Part shown: piece after piece, positions 18,915 through 29,486 of the stretch | Layout: each line of letters opens with the position of its first letter | Numbering within the stretch: the stretch's first letter is position 1 | Assembly (NCBI RefSeq): GCF_018275325.1 | Contig: NZ_JAGVQR010000004.1 | Location: 248,001 to 312,000 of the forward strand | Origin: Nocardioides palaemonis | GTDB taxonomy: Bacteria; Actinomycetota; Actinomycetes; Propionibacteriales; Nocardioidaceae | DNA length: 64,000 nucleotides | Direction of reading: 5' to 3' | Notes under the pieces: model-generated | The model's database searches: none | What the model saw: only the letters and a program-made list of their open reading frames with translations | Told to the model about the DNA's origin: nothing | Program-made: the position numbers and the translations under genes

Positions 18915-20483
18915 TCAGCCCGGCGGCTCCTCGTCGGCGGCGCGGTGGGTCGCGTCCTGCGCCACCATGAGCGCCTCGACCTCCTTGACCAGCCGGGCGC
19001 CGAGGCGCGGCCACGAGGGGTCGTAGCCGTAGGCCTCGGCGAGGCCGACGGTCGACCTCGTGCCGTCGACCAGGTCGACGTCACCGGGCCCGATCAGGCC
19101 CGGGTGCACGACCCCGACCGCCTCCGAGACCTTCAGCAGGTCGCGGCGCAGCGAGCGCACGTAGTTCGCGACCCGCTCGCTCTTGAGCGTGACGTCGAGG
19201 CCGCGGGTGTAGCGCGGGTTCTGCGTGGCCACCCCGACCGGGCAGTGGTCGGTGTGGCACTTCTGCGCCTGGATGCACCCGAGCGCCATCATCGCCTCGC
19301 GCCCGACGTTGACCAGGTCGGCCCCCAGCGCGAAGGCCACCACGGCGTTCTCCGGGATCCCGAGCTTGCCGGCGCCGACGAAGACCACGTCGTCGGCGAT
19401 CCCGGCCTGCGCGAAGCGCCGGTGGACCTCGGAGAACGCGATGCGGAAGGGATAGGCGACGGAGTCGGCGAAGATCATCGGCGCGGCGCCCGTGCCGCCC
19501 TCTCCCCCGTCGATGTTGACGAAGTCGACGCCGCGGCCGCCGCGCGCCATCTCCTCGACGAGCTCGTCCCACATCGTGAGGTTGCCGACGGCCGACTTGA
19601 TGCCCACCGGCAGGCCGGTGGCCGCGGCGACCTCCTCGACGAAGTCGAGCATCGAGTCGACGTCGCCGAAGACCGCGTGGCGGCTCGGCGAGGCGCAGTC
19701 GACCCCCTCGGGGATGCCGCGGATCTCGGCGATCTCCCGGCTGACCTTCCCTCCCGGGAGCATCCCGCCCAGGCCCGGCTTCGCACCCTGGCTGAGCTTG
19801 ACCTCGATCGCGCGCACCGGTGCCGACTGGACCAGGTCGACGAGCCGCGCGAGGTCGAAGCGGCCGCGCTCGTCGCGGCAGCCGAAGTAGGACGTGCCGA
19901 TCTGGAAGACGATGTCGCCGCCGTGACGGTGGTGGGACGAGAGGGCGCCCTCGCCGGTGTTCTGCAGGCAGCCCGCGGCAGCGGCGCCGCGGTTGAGGGC
20001 CTCGACGGCCTTCCCGGACAGCGAGCCGAAGCTCATGCCGGAGATGTTGACCACCGACCCCGGCCGGAAGGCGTGCGTACGCCCGCGGGCGGCGCCGAGC
20101 ACCTTCGCGCAGGGCAGCCGGATCTCCTCCTGGGCGTGCGGCATCACCGCCGCCCCGGGACCGGTGAAGGTGCGGTGCTTGATGATCGGGTAGCCCTCGA
20201 CCCGCTCGACGTCGTTGTCGGTGCCGAAACCGAAGTAGTTGTTCTCCAGCTTGGAGCTCGCGTAGACCCAGCTGCGCTGGTCGCGGCTGAAGGGCCGCTC
20301 CTCGTCGTTGCTGGTGACGATGTACTGGCGCAGCTCGGGCCCGACGCGCTCGACCAGGAACCTGCCGTGCCCGATGACCGGGAAGTTCCGCAGGATGGCG
20401 TGACGGGTCTGCACCAGGTCGTGCACGGCGGTCGCCGCCGCGGCGACGGCCGAGCCGCCCAGGATCGCGTACCTCCACCTCAT
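18915..20483 (-). CDS. FMN-binding glutamate synthase-family protein
   Basis: A 522-residue protein with an N-terminal membrane-anchor-like segment (AILGGSAVAAAATAV) and a GltS FMN/Fe-S domain. Visible are MSFGSLSGKAVEALNRGAA, the glycine-rich SQGAKPGLGGMLPG, DFVNIDGGEGGTGAAP, and a Cys cluster CIQAQKCHTDHCPVGVATQNP, the 3Fe-4S site of glutamate synthase. It lacks the N-terminal glutaminase domain of GltB, so it is not a full glutamate synthase by itself. Such stand-alone proteins are common and their reaction is uncertain. The start at 20483 is an ATG. Confidence 0.85.
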   Translation of the reverse strand: MRWRYAILGGSAVAAAATAVHDLVQTRHAILRNFPVIGHGRFLVERVGPELRQYIVTSNDEERPFSRDQRSWVYASSKLENNYFGFGTDNDVERVEGYPIIKHRTFTGPGAAVMPHAQEEIRLPCAKVLGAARGRTHAFRPGSVVNISGMSFGSLSGKAVEALNRGAAAAGCLQNTGEGALSSHHRHGGDIVFQIGTSYFGCRDERGRFDLARLVDLVQSAPVRAIEVKLSQGAKPGLGGMLPGGKVSREIAEIRGIPEGVDCASPSRHAVFGDVDSMLDFVEEVAAATGLPVGIKSAVGNLTMWDELVEEMARGGRGVDFVNIDGGEGGTGAAPMIFADSVAYPFRIAFSEVHRRFAQAGIADDVVFVGAGKLGIPENAVVAFALGADLVNVGREAMMALGCIQAQKCHTDHCPVGVATQNPRYTRGLDVTLKSERVANYVRSLRRDLLKVSEAVGVVHPGLIGPGDVDLVDGTRSTVGLAEAYGYDPSWPRLGARLVKEVEALMVAQDATHRAADEEPPG

Positions 20484-20521
20484 GGGACGTTCCTAGCCGT
20501 CCGGGGTGGGGTTGTCGAGGA

Positions 20522-21238
20522 TCAGGCGAGCTCGCCGCGCGCGATGCTCACACCCGAGTGGGTGGGGTCGCCGTCGTCGGGCTCCACGGAGATGTCGAGG
20601 ATGCGGTAGCCCTCGTCGATCAGCCGGCGCGGCACCTCGAACGTCCCGTCGTCGCCTCGGGGCAGGAAGCCGAGGGCGACCATCCGCTTGCCGTCGAGGT
20701 TGATCAGCCAGACCTCGTGGTAGCCCTGTTCGCCACCGAGCTCGCGGGCGCGGACCGACACCCGGACGACGTCGTCGGGGGCGTCGAAGGCCTCCACGTC
20801 CCCGCGGGGCGCGTCGCTGTCGAGCGCGGTCAGCGCCGCGCTGGCGACGACCGCCCCGGGGGGATCGGGGTCCGGCTCGGGTGCGGCGGCCGGGTCGTCG
20901 GCGGTCCAGCGTCCGAGGCCCAGCCCGGCGACGAGCCCGATGACCGCGGCGGCCGTCGCGAGCCACAGGGGCACGGACGTACGCCGGCGCAGCGGCACGG
21001 GGGCGGACGGCGCCGTCGGCAGCGCACCGTCGGCGAGCGCCTCGGCGAGCACCCGCTCGCGCAGGTCGGCAGGGGCGGCGACCAGCGGGTCGGCCCCGGT
21101 GGCAGCACGGGTGGAGCGGAGCGCGTCCAGGGCCGCACCGCACTCGGGGCACGTGCTGACGTGGGCGTGCACCGACGCGCGGACCGCGTCGGGCTCGAGG
21201 ACGAGGTCGGCCAGGGTGTCGGGGTCAGCGTGAGCCAT
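20522..21238 (-). CDS. rskA: Anti-sigma factor, RskA-like
   Basis: A 238-residue single-pass membrane protein. The cytoplasmic zinc anti-sigma motif is HVSTCPEC (His26, Cys30, Cys33), the helix is at about 89-109, and the outer part is an RskA C-terminal-like domain (YHEVWLINLDGKRMVALGFL). Its start overlaps the end of the ECF sigma gene by 14 bases, which keeps the two at equal levels. It should hold the sigma factor inactive until regulated proteolysis releases it. The pairing with a fasciclin gene upstream supports the RskA name. Confidence 0.82.
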   Translation of the reverse strand: MAHADPDTLADLVLEPDAVRASVHAHVSTCPECGAALDALRSTRAATGADPLVAAPADLRERVLAEALADGALPTAPSAPVPLRRRTSVPLWLATAAAVIGLVAGLGLGRWTADDPAAAPEPDPDPPGAVVASAALTALDSDAPRGDVEAFDAPDDVVRVSVRARELGGEQGYHEVWLINLDGKRMVALGFLPRGDDGTFEVPRRLIDEGYRILDISVEPDDGDPTHSGVSIARGELA

Positions 21239-21857
21239 GGCGCACCTCCTCGAGGACGCGGTGGAGCTGGGCGAGGCCGCGGCGCAGGTGGCTCTTCACG
21301 GTGCCGAGCGGCAGCCCGGTCGTCGCGGCGATGTCGGAGTGGGGTCGGTCGTGCCAGAAGGCGAGGAGCAGGACCGTGCGGCGGGGCTCGTCCATCTCGT
21401 CGACGAGCTGGCGCACGACGAGCCGCTCGGCGAGCGCGGAGTCGGTGGCGACGGACTCGTCGGGCGTGGTGACGGCGGCGACCGCGTGGACCTTGCGGGC
21501 GTCCCGCGCACGGGCCGCGCGGGCGTCGGCGACCTTGTGGCGCGCGATGCCGACGAGCCAGGCGGGGAAGGTGCTGGGGCCAGGGGTGATCGTGGCCCGG
21601 CTGCGCCAGGCGGCCACGAAGACCTGCTGGGTGACGTCCTCGGCGTCGTGGGGGTCACCGAGGGCGCGGACCGCGAAGGTGTGGACCAGGCCGGACCAGC
21701 GGTCGAAGACCGCGCCGAGCGCGGCCTCGTCGCCGTCGCGGAAGCGCAGCGCGAGGGCCTCGACCGACTCCTCGGGCGCCTCCTCGAGGACTGTTGCTCC
21801 CACCACGGCACCACCGTAGCGGTGGCCCGACCGGGTGGGGAGCCTGACGACGGTCAT
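21225..21857 (-). CDS. sigK: ECF RNA polymerase sigma factor, SigK-like
   Basis: A 210-residue sigma-70-type factor with region 2 (HDAEDVTQQVFVAAWRSR) and region 4 (LLLAFWHDRPHSDIAATTGL, HTH). The ATG at 21857 follows GGAGGGGAG. It is followed by its membrane anti-sigma factor and preceded by a fasciclin gene. In mycobacteria SigK and RskA control mpt70/mpt83, which encode fasciclin proteins, so the same module is inferred here. A SigK-type promoter is visible upstream of the fasciclin gene. A hairpin between the fasciclin and sigma genes may lower read-through. Confidence 0.83.
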   Translation of the reverse strand: MTVVRLPTRSGHRYGGAVVGATVLEEAPEESVEALALRFRDGDEAALGAVFDRWSGLVHTFAVRALGDPHDAEDVTQQVFVAAWRSRATITPGPSTFPAWLVGIARHKVADARAARARDARKVHAVAAVTTPDESVATDSALAERLVVRQLVDEMDEPRRTVLLLAFWHDRPHSDIAATTGLPLGTVKSHLRRGLAQLHRVLEEVRHGSR

Positions 21858-21915
21858 CGCGCTCCCCTCCCGGTCCGGCCTCGTGCCGGTCCTGCTGGAC
21901 GTGCTGGACGGTGCA

Positions 21916-21941
21916 GCCCGGGGCCCGCACGGGCCCCGGGC
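21916..21941 (-). terminator. Hairpin between the fasciclin and sigma genes
   Basis: GCCCGGGGCCC (21916-21926) pairs perfectly with 21931-21941 around a GCAC loop, giving an 11-bp GC-only stem 24 bases after the fasciclin stop. There is no U tract. It is a probable terminator or attenuator ahead of sigK. Confidence 0.65.
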
Positions 21942-21964
21942 GCGACCTCACAGGTCGACCGACC

Positions 21965-22618
21965 TCAGAGGTCGAAGGGGCGCAGCACGCGGTCGATGCC
22001 GTGCGCGATCTGCTTGTTGCCCTTGTTGAGGTCGAGCGCCTTGAGGATCGCCTGCGGGTCCTCGGCGTTCTTGTCGCGGTCCTTGAGGGTGACCGAGACC
22101 TTCGGCTTCATCTTGACCTTGACCTTGATCTTGCTGCCCTCGGCGGTGGTGAGCTTGGCGCCGTTGGCCTTGAGCACCTTCGCGCTGGTGAGGGTCTTGC
22201 CCGGGATGACGTGGTAGAGCAGGACCTGCTCGATCGCGTCGACGCCGGCCGCGGCGACGAGGGTGTCGAAGATCTTCTTCTCGCTGCGGATCTTCGTGCC
22301 GGTGAGGTCCTGGGCCAGCTTGCGGAAGGCCTGGTCGGTGGGCGCGAAGACGGTGAGGCGCTTGGAGCCGTCGGTGACGAGGGCGACCGGCGAGTCCGGC
22401 TTGGCCGTGACCACGGCCAGCGCGGCCTGCGTCAGGATGTCGAAGTCGTTCTTGTCCTTGTCGAACTCGTCGTTGTCCGACAGCAGCAGGCCGGCGAGGC
22501 TGTCCTCGCCGGCGGCCTTCTGCGTGGCGGGCGCGGCGTTCGCAGCGGGAGCGGTCGCCTGCACGGCACCGAGCGCGAGGGCCGAGGCCGCGAGCAGAGC
22601 GGGTACGCGTCGCTTCAT
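21965..22618 (-). CDS. Secreted fasciclin-domain protein (MPT70-like)
   Basis: A 217-residue secreted protein. The signal peptide covers about residues 1-30 (KRRVPALLAASALALGAVQA, then AAPAANAA). The FAS1 domain follows, with LTVFAPTDQAFRKL and VLLYHVIPGKTLTSAKVL as the two conserved FAS1 segments. A Lys-rich insertion (SKIKVKVKMKPKVSVTLKD) is unusual. Family members mediate adhesion. It is placed upstream of the SigK/RskA genes, matching the mycobacterial mpt70-sigK arrangement. The ATG at 22618 has AAGGA upstream. Confidence 0.85.
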   Translation of the reverse strand: MKRRVPALLAASALALGAVQATAPAANAAPATQKAAGEDSLAGLLLSDNDEFDKDKNDFDILTQAALAVVTAKPDSPVALVTDGSKRLTVFAPTDQAFRKLAQDLTGTKIRSEKKIFDTLVAAAGVDAIEQVLLYHVIPGKTLTSAKVLKANGAKLTTAEGSKIKVKVKMKPKVSVTLKDRDKNAEDPQAILKALDLNKGNKQIAHGIDRVLRPFDL

Positions 22619-22664
22619 GGTGGGGGTCCTTCCGTCGGGGGCGCCGTCCGCGCCCGTCACCCCC

Positions 22665-22693
22665 TTCTCGGACGACGACCCCGCCCCGGATGC
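22665..22693 (-). promoter_or_regulatory. Candidate SigK-type promoter for the fasciclin gene
   Basis: On the minus strand GCATCC (22688-22693) is separated by 17 bases from CGAGAA (22665-22670). This resembles the mycobacterial SigK consensus as I recall it, CCATCC-N16/17-CGAATA. Transcription would begin near 22658, about 40 bases before the ATG at 22618. A single match; it needs comparison with related genomes. Confidence 0.4.
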
Positions 22694-22714
22694 ACCTACC
22701 CGTAGATTTCTTCC

Positions 22715-24037
<1,323 letters not shown>

Positions 24038-24076
24038 TCCGACCGCACGGGCACGGCCGGGCCTAGAGTGCGGGCC

Positions 24077-25447
24077 ATGCGCGCCACGGGGACGACACCG
24101 ACCGGTGTGCCCGGCACCTCGCTGCCGCGCTCGGTGCGGATCGGCTACGGCAGCGGCTCGGTCGCGACGGGCGCCTTCGGCACCGTTCCCGGCCTGATGC
24201 TGCTGCCCTACCTGACCGACGAGCTCGGCATCGCGGCCCTCTGGGCGGGCGTGATCGTCTTCCTGCCGAAGGCGTGGGACGTCGTGCTCAACCCGGTCGC
24301 GGGTCGGGTGAGCGACCGCACCGTGGATGCGGCCGGTCCCCGGCGCCCGTGGCTGTTGCGGGCCGGCATCATGCTGGCCGGCGCCTTCGCCCTGATCTTC
24401 GCGGCGCCCGACCTGGGCAGTGCCGCGCTGGAGGCCGGATGGGTGCTGGTCTTCTTCGTGCTGGCCGCGTCAGCGTACGCGTTCTTCCAGGTGCCGTACG
24501 TCGCGATGCCGGCGGAGATGACCTCGTCCTACGACGAGCGCACGCGGGTGATGACGTGGCGGGTGGCGATCCTCGCCTTCACGATCATGCTCGCGGGCGC
24601 GACCGCGCCGGTGATCCGCGACGCCGTGGGCGGCCGCGACGGCTACCGCGTGATGGGCGTGGTGATGGCCGCGATCATCGTCGTCGGCGTGCTCAGCGCC
24701 TGGTGGGGCACCCGGGACGCGCCGGTCGGCGCGGTCGCGGCCGGGGCGGGCTCGCTGCGCGAGCAGCTGCGCGTGGTCGGGCAGGCCCGCGACTTCAGGG
24801 TCCTGCTGACCACCTTCGTCGTGCAGGCACTCGCCACCGGCTGCATGCTCGCCGGGGTCGACTACCTCGCCGGCGACGTGCTCGGCAGCACCGGCGCGTC
24901 GACCGTGCTCTTCGTCTGCTTCGTCGGCCCGGCGCTGCTGCTGACGCCCGCGTGGGCCGCCCTCGGCACCCGCATCGGCAAGCGCCGCGGCTACGTCATC
25001 GCCTCCGTCGTCCTGGCGACCGGGGCGCTGCTCGCCGCCACCGCGCGGGTGGCCCCTCCCGCGGTGGTCTTTGCCGCGACCGCCCTCGTCGGCGTCGGCT
25101 ACGCCGGCTGCCAGGTCTTCCCGATGGCGATGCTGCCCGACGCCGCCGCCGTCGACTCCGCCCGGACCGGTGAGAACCGGACCGGGGTCTACACCGGCGT
25201 CTGGACCGCCGGCGAGACCCTGGGCCTCGCGCTCGGCCCGGCGGTCTTCGCCATCGTGCTCGCCCTCGGCGGCTACCTCTCCAGCGAGGGCCGGGAGCTC
25301 GACCAGCCCGACTCGGCGCTGACCGCGATCACCCTCGGCTTCTCGGTGCTGCCGGCCGCACTGACCCTGCTCAGCCTGTGGTGGCTGCGCCAGTACACGC
25401 TCGACGCCGCCGCGGTGGCGGCCGCGGAAGGAGCCCTCGATGGATGA
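24077..25447 (+). CDS. MFS transporter of the GPH sugar:cation symporter type
   Basis: A 456-residue, about 12-helix carrier. Early sequence GYGSGSVATGAFGTVPGLML and VFLPKAWDVVLNPVAGRVSDRT match the GPH (glycoside-pentoside-hexuronide) symporter pattern, where the conserved Asp in helix II region and DR motif are visible. The ATG at 24077 is preferred to a GTG nine bases earlier. The last eight bases overlap the next gene, the PLP decarboxylase, so the two are coexpressed. The substrate is not known. Confidence 0.8.
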   Translation: MRATGTTPTGVPGTSLPRSVRIGYGSGSVATGAFGTVPGLMLLPYLTDELGIAALWAGVIVFLPKAWDVVLNPVAGRVSDRTVDAAGPRRPWLLRAGIMLAGAFALIFAAPDLGSAALEAGWVLVFFVLAASAYAFFQVPYVAMPAEMTSSYDERTRVMTWRVAILAFTIMLAGATAPVIRDAVGGRDGYRVMGVVMAAIIVVGVLSAWWGTRDAPVGAVAAGAGSLREQLRVVGQARDFRVLLTTFVVQALATGCMLAGVDYLAGDVLGSTGASTVLFVCFVGPALLLTPAWAALGTRIGKRRGYVIASVVLATGALLAATARVAPPAVVFAATALVGVGYAGCQVFPMAMLPDAAAVDSARTGENRTGVYTGVWTAGETLGLALGPAVFAIVLALGGYLSSEGRELDQPDSALTAITLGFSVLPAALTLLSLWWLRQYTLDAAAVAAAEGALDG

Positions 25448-26891
25448 CGACCCGAGCCGGACCAGCCCCCTGGAGCGGCTGCGGGCGCTCCAGGGCGCCG
25501 ACCTCCCGGTCCACGGTGGCCGCACGCTCGCCTACGTCTACGACTCGGGCGAGCCCGAGGTCGACCGGGTCGCCCGCGAGGCGGTGGCCGCGTACGCCGC
25601 GTCGAACGCGCTCGACCCCACCGCGTTCCCGTCGCTGCTGCAGATGGAGAACGAGCTGGTCGGGTTCACCTGCGACCTCCTCGACGCGCCCGGCTCCGCG
25701 GTCGGCACGGTCACCTCGGGCGGGACCGAGTCGATCCTGCTGGCCGTGCAGGGGGCGCGGGACAGCCGGCCCGACGTGGCCCGACCCCGGATGGTGCTGC
25801 CCGCCACGGCCCACGCCGCCTTCCACAAGGCCGCTCACTACTTCGGCGTCGAGGCCGTGCTCGTGCCGGTCGGTGCCGACTTCCGCGCTGACCCGCAGGC
25901 GATGGCCGCCGCGATCGACGACGACACCGTGCTGGTCGTCGTGAGCGCACCGTCGTACGCCCACGGCGTGGTCGACCCGGTCGGCGAGGTGGCCGCGGCG
26001 GCGGCCGCGCGCGGGGTGCGCTGCCACGTCGACGCCTGCATCGGCGGCTGGGTGCTGCCCTACGCCGCCCGGCTCGGGCGCGCGGTGCCGGCGTGGACGT
26101 TCGCGGTCGAGGGCGTCACCTCGATCTCGGTCGACACCCACAAGTACGCCTACGCCCCCAAGGGGACGTCGGTCCTCGTGCACCGCGACGCCGGCCTCCG
26201 CCGACCGCAGTTCTTCGCCTCGGCGGCGTGGCCCGGATACACGATGCTCAACGCCACCACCCAGTCCACCCGGTCCGGCGGTCCGGTCGCCGGCACGTGG
26301 GCCGTGGTCCAGGAGATCGGCGACGAGGGCTACCTCCGCCTCGCCGGTCGGGCGCTCGACGCCGTCGACGCGATCGTGGGGATGGTCGAGGACGAGCCGG
26401 CGCTCCGGCTGGTCGTCACGCCCGACTCCACGCTGGTGACGCTGGCCACCGACGCGTCCTGCGACCCGTTCACGCTGACCGACGAGCTGGTGGCCCGCGG
26501 GTGGTACGTCCAGCCGCAGCTGTCCTTCGGCGGCGACGGACCGACGGTCCACCTGTCGGTGAGCGCCGGCACGCTCGCGCACGTCGACGAGCTGCGCACC
26601 GCGCTGCGGGAGTCAGTCGCGGCAGCGCAGGCCGCCGGCCCGGTGGCCGTCGACCCCGGCGTGGTCGCGTTCATCGAGGCCCTGGACCCGGCGTCGCTCG
26701 GCGACGACGACTTCGACGGCCTGCTCGCGGCGTCCGGCCTCGTCGGGGCGTCCGCCGACGGGGGGCTCGAGCTGCCCACCCGGATGGCCGAGGTCAACGC
26801 GATGCTCGACGTCGCCTCCCCGGCGATGCGCGAGGCGCTGCTGGTGGCGTTCCTCGACCGGTTGCAGCGCCCCGCGCGAGGGGAGGTCTGA
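25440..26891 (+). CDS. Group II PLP-dependent decarboxylase/lyase (sphingosine-phosphate-lyase-like)
   Basis: A 483-residue fold type I PLP enzyme. PLP Lys is Lys235 in [27 protein letters not shown] is the cofactor phosphate region, and [12 protein letters not shown] contains the Asp that pairs with the pyridine nitrogen. The closest pattern is the glutamate-decarboxylase/sphingosine-1-phosphate-lyase group. It starts inside the end of the transporter gene and is followed directly by ung, whose ATG overlaps its stop (TGATG). An amino-acid or amino-lipid substrate is likely, but the product is not determined. Confidence 0.75.
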   Translation: MDDDPSRTSPLERLRALQGADLPVHGGRTLAYVYDSGEPEVDRVAREAVAAYAASNALDPTAFPSLLQMENELVGFTCDLLDAPGSAVGTVTSGGTESILLAVQGARDSRPDVARPRMVLPATAHAAFHKAAHYFGVEAVLVPVGADFRADPQAMAAAIDDDTVLVVVSAPSYAHGVVDPVGEVAAAAAARGVRCHVDACIGGWVLPYAARLGRAVPAWTFAVEGVTSISVDTHKYAYAPKGTSVLVHRDAGLRRPQFFASAAWPGYTMLNATTQSTRSGGPVAGTWAVVQEIGDEGYLRLAGRALDAVDAIVGMVEDEPALRLVVTPDSTLVTLATDASCDPFTLTDELVARGWYVQPQLSFGGDGPTVHLSVSAGTLAHVDELRTALRESVAAAQAAGPVAVDPGVVAFIEALDPASLGDDDFDGLLAASGLVGASADGGLELPTRMAEVNAMLDVASPAMREALLVAFLDRLQRPARGEV

Positions 26892-27616
26892 TGGGCGCGC
26901 TCGCGGGCCTCGTGGAGAAGGGGCGTGTGGCGCCCGACTGGGCCGAGGCGCTGGCGCCGGTCGACGAGCAGATCGCCGCGATGGGCCGGTTCCTGCGCGA
27001 CGAGGAAGCCGCCGGTCGCGGCTACCAGCCGTCCGCCGACCGGGTGTTCCGCGCCTTCGAGCGCCCGCTCGCCGACGTACGCGTCCTGGTCGTGGGCCAG
27101 GACCCCTACCCGAACCCCTCGCACCCGATCGGGCTCAGCTTCGCCGTCGAGCGGCACGTCTGGCCGCTGCCGCCGAGCCTGCTGAACATCTACGTCGAGC
27201 TGCGCGACGACCTCGGGATCGTCCCGCCGAAGCACGGCGACCTCTCGGCGTGGGCCGACCAGGGCGTGATGCTGCTCAACCGCGCGCTGACCGTGCGGCC
27301 CGGCGACTCCAACAGCCACCAGGGCAAGGGCTGGGAGGCCGTCACCGAGCGCGCGATCACGGCGCTCGCCGCGCGCGGCGGACCTCTGGTCGCGGTGCTG
27401 TGGGGGCGGCACGCCCAGTCGCTCAAGCCGCTGCTGGGATCGGTGCCGACGGTCGAGTCGGTCCACCCCTCCCCGCTCAGCGCGCGACGCGGGTTCTTCG
27501 GCTCCCAGCCGTTCAGCACGGCGAACCGGCTGCTCGAGGAGCAGGGAGCGGCGCCGGTCGACTGGACGCTGCCGGCGTACGACGACGTCCCCGAGCGTCC
27601 GGCCCCGCGGCGGTAG
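26891..27616 (+). CDS. ung: Uracil-DNA glycosylase
   Basis: A 241-residue family-1 UDG that removes uracil from DNA in base-excision repair. The catalytic loop is [18 protein letters not shown] (Asp71), the uracil-binding part is [11 protein letters not shown], and the leucine-intercalation loop is [18 protein letters not shown]. The start ATG is at 26891, in the stop of the preceding gene. The stop codon lies inside the left arm of a long inverted repeat. Length and motifs are normal. Confidence 0.95.
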   Translation: MGALAGLVEKGRVAPDWAEALAPVDEQIAAMGRFLRDEEAAGRGYQPSADRVFRAFERPLADVRVLVVGQDPYPNPSHPIGLSFAVERHVWPLPPSLLNIYVELRDDLGIVPPKHGDLSAWADQGVMLLNRALTVRPGDSNSHQGKGWEAVTERAITALAARGGPLVAVLWGRHAQSLKPLLGSVPTVESVHPSPLSARRGFFGSQPFSTANRLLEEQGAAPVDWTLPAYDDVPERPAPRR

Positions 27617-27674
27617 TCCAGTGGCCAACGGTCGTCGAGACGACGTGCTGACGACCGTTTGCCACTGGACTACC
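27612..27674 (+). terminator. Long near-perfect inverted repeat at the end of ung
   Basis: Arms 27612-27636 and 27650-27674 match at 24 of 25 positions around a 13-base loop. The left arm includes the ung stop codon. It can form a very stable hairpin and is probably the ung terminator. No U tract follows; instead a short AT-rich stretch (AATATAGTTGAAAC) begins the leader of the next gene. The even base composition is unlike a typical GC-only stem. Confidence 0.55.
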
Positions 27675-27712
27675 CCGGGAATATAGTTGAAACCCGGACT
27701 ATTGAGGTGACC

Positions 27713-28498
27713 ATGACCGACGCGACCGCCGCCACCATGCCCGCCCTCTACATCGGGCACGGCGCCCCGCCGCTGCTCGACGACCCGACGTGGTCCGGGC
27801 AGCTCGCCGCGTGGGCGCAGGACCTCCCCCGACCGAAGGCGATCCTCATCGTCAGCGCCCACTGGGAGTCCGCTCCGGTCAGCCTGACGGCCAGCGGCGC
27901 CCCGCTCGTCTACGACTTCGGCGGGTTCGCGCCGAAGTACTACCAGATGACCTACGAGACGCCGGACGCCACGGCGCTCGCGCAGCGGGTGGCGGCGATG
28001 ATGCCGAGCACCGAGCCGGTCCACCAGCACGCGTCGCGCGGGCTCGACCACGGCGCGTGGGTGCCGCTGAAGATCATGTACCCCGAGGCCGACGTCCCGG
28101 TCCTGCAGATGTCGCTGCCGACCGACGACCCGGAGCGCCTGATGCGCCTCGGCGAGCGGCTGCGGCCGCTGCGCGAGGAGGGCGTCCTCATCGTCGGCTC
28201 CGGCTTCCTCACCCACGGCCTGCCCTTCCTCACCGAGTGGCGCATCGACGCCGCCGTGCCGGGCTGGTCGCGCGACTTCGACCTCTGGGCGGCCGACGCG
28301 ATCGGGCGTGGCGACATCGACACCCTCGCCGACTACCAGGCCAAGGCGCCCGGCATGCCGTACGCCCACCCGACCGTCGAGCACTACACTCCGCTCTTCG
28401 TGACGCTCGGCGCCGCGACGAGCGCCGACCGACCGGCGACGCAGGTGATCGACGGCTACTGGATGGGGCTGTCCAAGCGCTCGCTGCAGGTCGCCTGA
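27713..28498 (+). CDS. DODA-type (YgiD-like) class III extradiol ring-cleavage dioxygenase
   Basis: A 261-residue metalloenzyme of the LigB/DODA family. Metal ligands are likely His in YIGHGAPP (about 14) and in VSAHWES (about 48), plus His in VGSGFLTHGL. Members open catecholic rings such as L-DOPA. The ATG at 27713 follows GAGGTGACC. The leader, between the ung hairpin and the start, holds an imperfect TAGT-N10-ACTA pattern that could be an operator, but the match is weak. The substrate in this organism is unknown. Confidence 0.85.
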   Translation: MTDATAATMPALYIGHGAPPLLDDPTWSGQLAAWAQDLPRPKAILIVSAHWESAPVSLTASGAPLVYDFGGFAPKYYQMTYETPDATALAQRVAAMMPSTEPVHQHASRGLDHGAWVPLKIMYPEADVPVLQMSLPTDDPERLMRLGERLRPLREEGVLIVGSGFLTHGLPFLTEWRIDAAVPGWSRDFDLWAADAIGRGDIDTLADYQAKAPGMPYAHPTVEHYTPLFVTLGAATSADRPATQVIDGYWMGLSKRSLQVA

Positions 28499-28520
28499 GC
28501 CTGCCGACTACAGTCGAGGG

Positions 28521-29384
28521 GTGCGCGTCCTCTCGATCCAGTCCCACGTCGCCTACGGCCACGTCGGCAACTCCGCGGCCGTCTTCCCCCTCCAGCGCCT
28601 CGGCCACGAGGTGTGGCCGGTGCTGACGGTGAACTTCTCCAACCACACCGGCTACGGCGCCTGGCGTGGTCCGCTGATCCCCGCCGAGGACGTCGCCGCG
28701 GTCATCACCGGCATCGGCGAGCGCGGCGCCTTCGAGACCTGCGACGCCGTCCTGTCCGGCTACCAGGGCTCGCCGGAGATCGCCGACGTGATCGTCGACG
28801 CGGTCGCCCAGGTCAAGGCCGCCAACCCGGCCGCGACCTACACCTGCGACCCGGTGATGGGCAACGCGACCTCGGGCTGCTTCGTCAACCCGGCGATCCC
28901 CCCGAAGTACCGCGAGACGGTCATCCCGGTCGCCGACGTGCTCACGCCCAACCAGTTCGAGCTCGGCTTCATCACCGACCGCGACGCGCTCAGCGGACCC
29001 TCGTCGCTCGACGCGATCCTCGCGGCCGTCGACGAGGTGCGCGCGCTCGGACCGTCCACCGTGCTGGTGACGTCGGTCGACCGCGAGGGCGCCGACGACG
29101 ACGTGATCGAGATGCTCGCCGTCACCGCCGACGGCGCGTGGCTGGTCAGCACCCCGCGCCTGCCGATGAAGGCCAACGGGTCCGGAGACATCACCGCTGC
29201 CCTCTTCACCGCCCACCTGAAGGCGACCGGCTCCCCCGCCGACGCGCTCGCCCGCACCGCCTCGTCGGTCTTCGCGGTGCTGAAGGCGACCCTCGACTCC
29301 GGCGAGCGCGAGCTGCGGCTGATCGCTGCCCAGGACGCGATCGCCAGCCCTGCCAGCGAGTTCGCGGTGGAGCAGGTGCGCTGA
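28521..29384 (+). CDS. pdxY: Pyridoxal kinase
   Basis: A 287-residue ribokinase-fold enzyme that phosphorylates pyridoxal in the B6 salvage pathway. Visible are SIQSHVAYGHVGNSAA, LSGYQGSPEI, CDPVMGN, LTPNQFEL, and the ATP-binding/catalytic ANGSGDITAALF, the GSGD-type Asp base. The GTG at 28521 sits right after CGAGG. PdxY and PdxK types are similar; PdxY is preferred for its single substrate pattern and length. The dioxygenase gene lies 22 bases upstream. Confidence 0.9.
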   Translation: MRVLSIQSHVAYGHVGNSAAVFPLQRLGHEVWPVLTVNFSNHTGYGAWRGPLIPAEDVAAVITGIGERGAFETCDAVLSGYQGSPEIADVIVDAVAQVKAANPAATYTCDPVMGNATSGCFVNPAIPPKYRETVIPVADVLTPNQFELGFITDRDALSGPSSLDAILAAVDEVRALGPSTVLVTSVDREGADDDVIEMLAVTADGAWLVSTPRLPMKANGSGDITAALFTAHLKATGSPADALARTASSVFAVLKATLDSGERELRLIAAQDAIASPASEFAVEQVR

Positions 29385-29391
29385 GGCTTCC

Positions 29392-29468
29392 CCATGGGAT
29401 GTGGGGAACTGCCGCACCTCCCTCACGCAACGGCGTACGGGAAGTGCGCTTCCGGCAACATCCCATGG
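29392..29468. terminator. Inverted repeat between pdxY and tRNA-Thr
   Basis: Perfect 11-base arms CCATGGGATGT (29392-29402) and ACATCCCATGG (29458-29468), with inner pairing of TGCCGCAC and the region near 29442-29457, make a branched stem. It lies between convergent transcription units and probably stops both. Confidence 0.55.
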
Positions 29469-29486
29469 TGGAGCAACAGTGAGCGG

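Noticed and set aside
27675..27712. MarR-type operator before the dioxygenase gene
   Set aside because: The TAGT/ACTA arms are only four bases with 10 between; too weak to list as a site.
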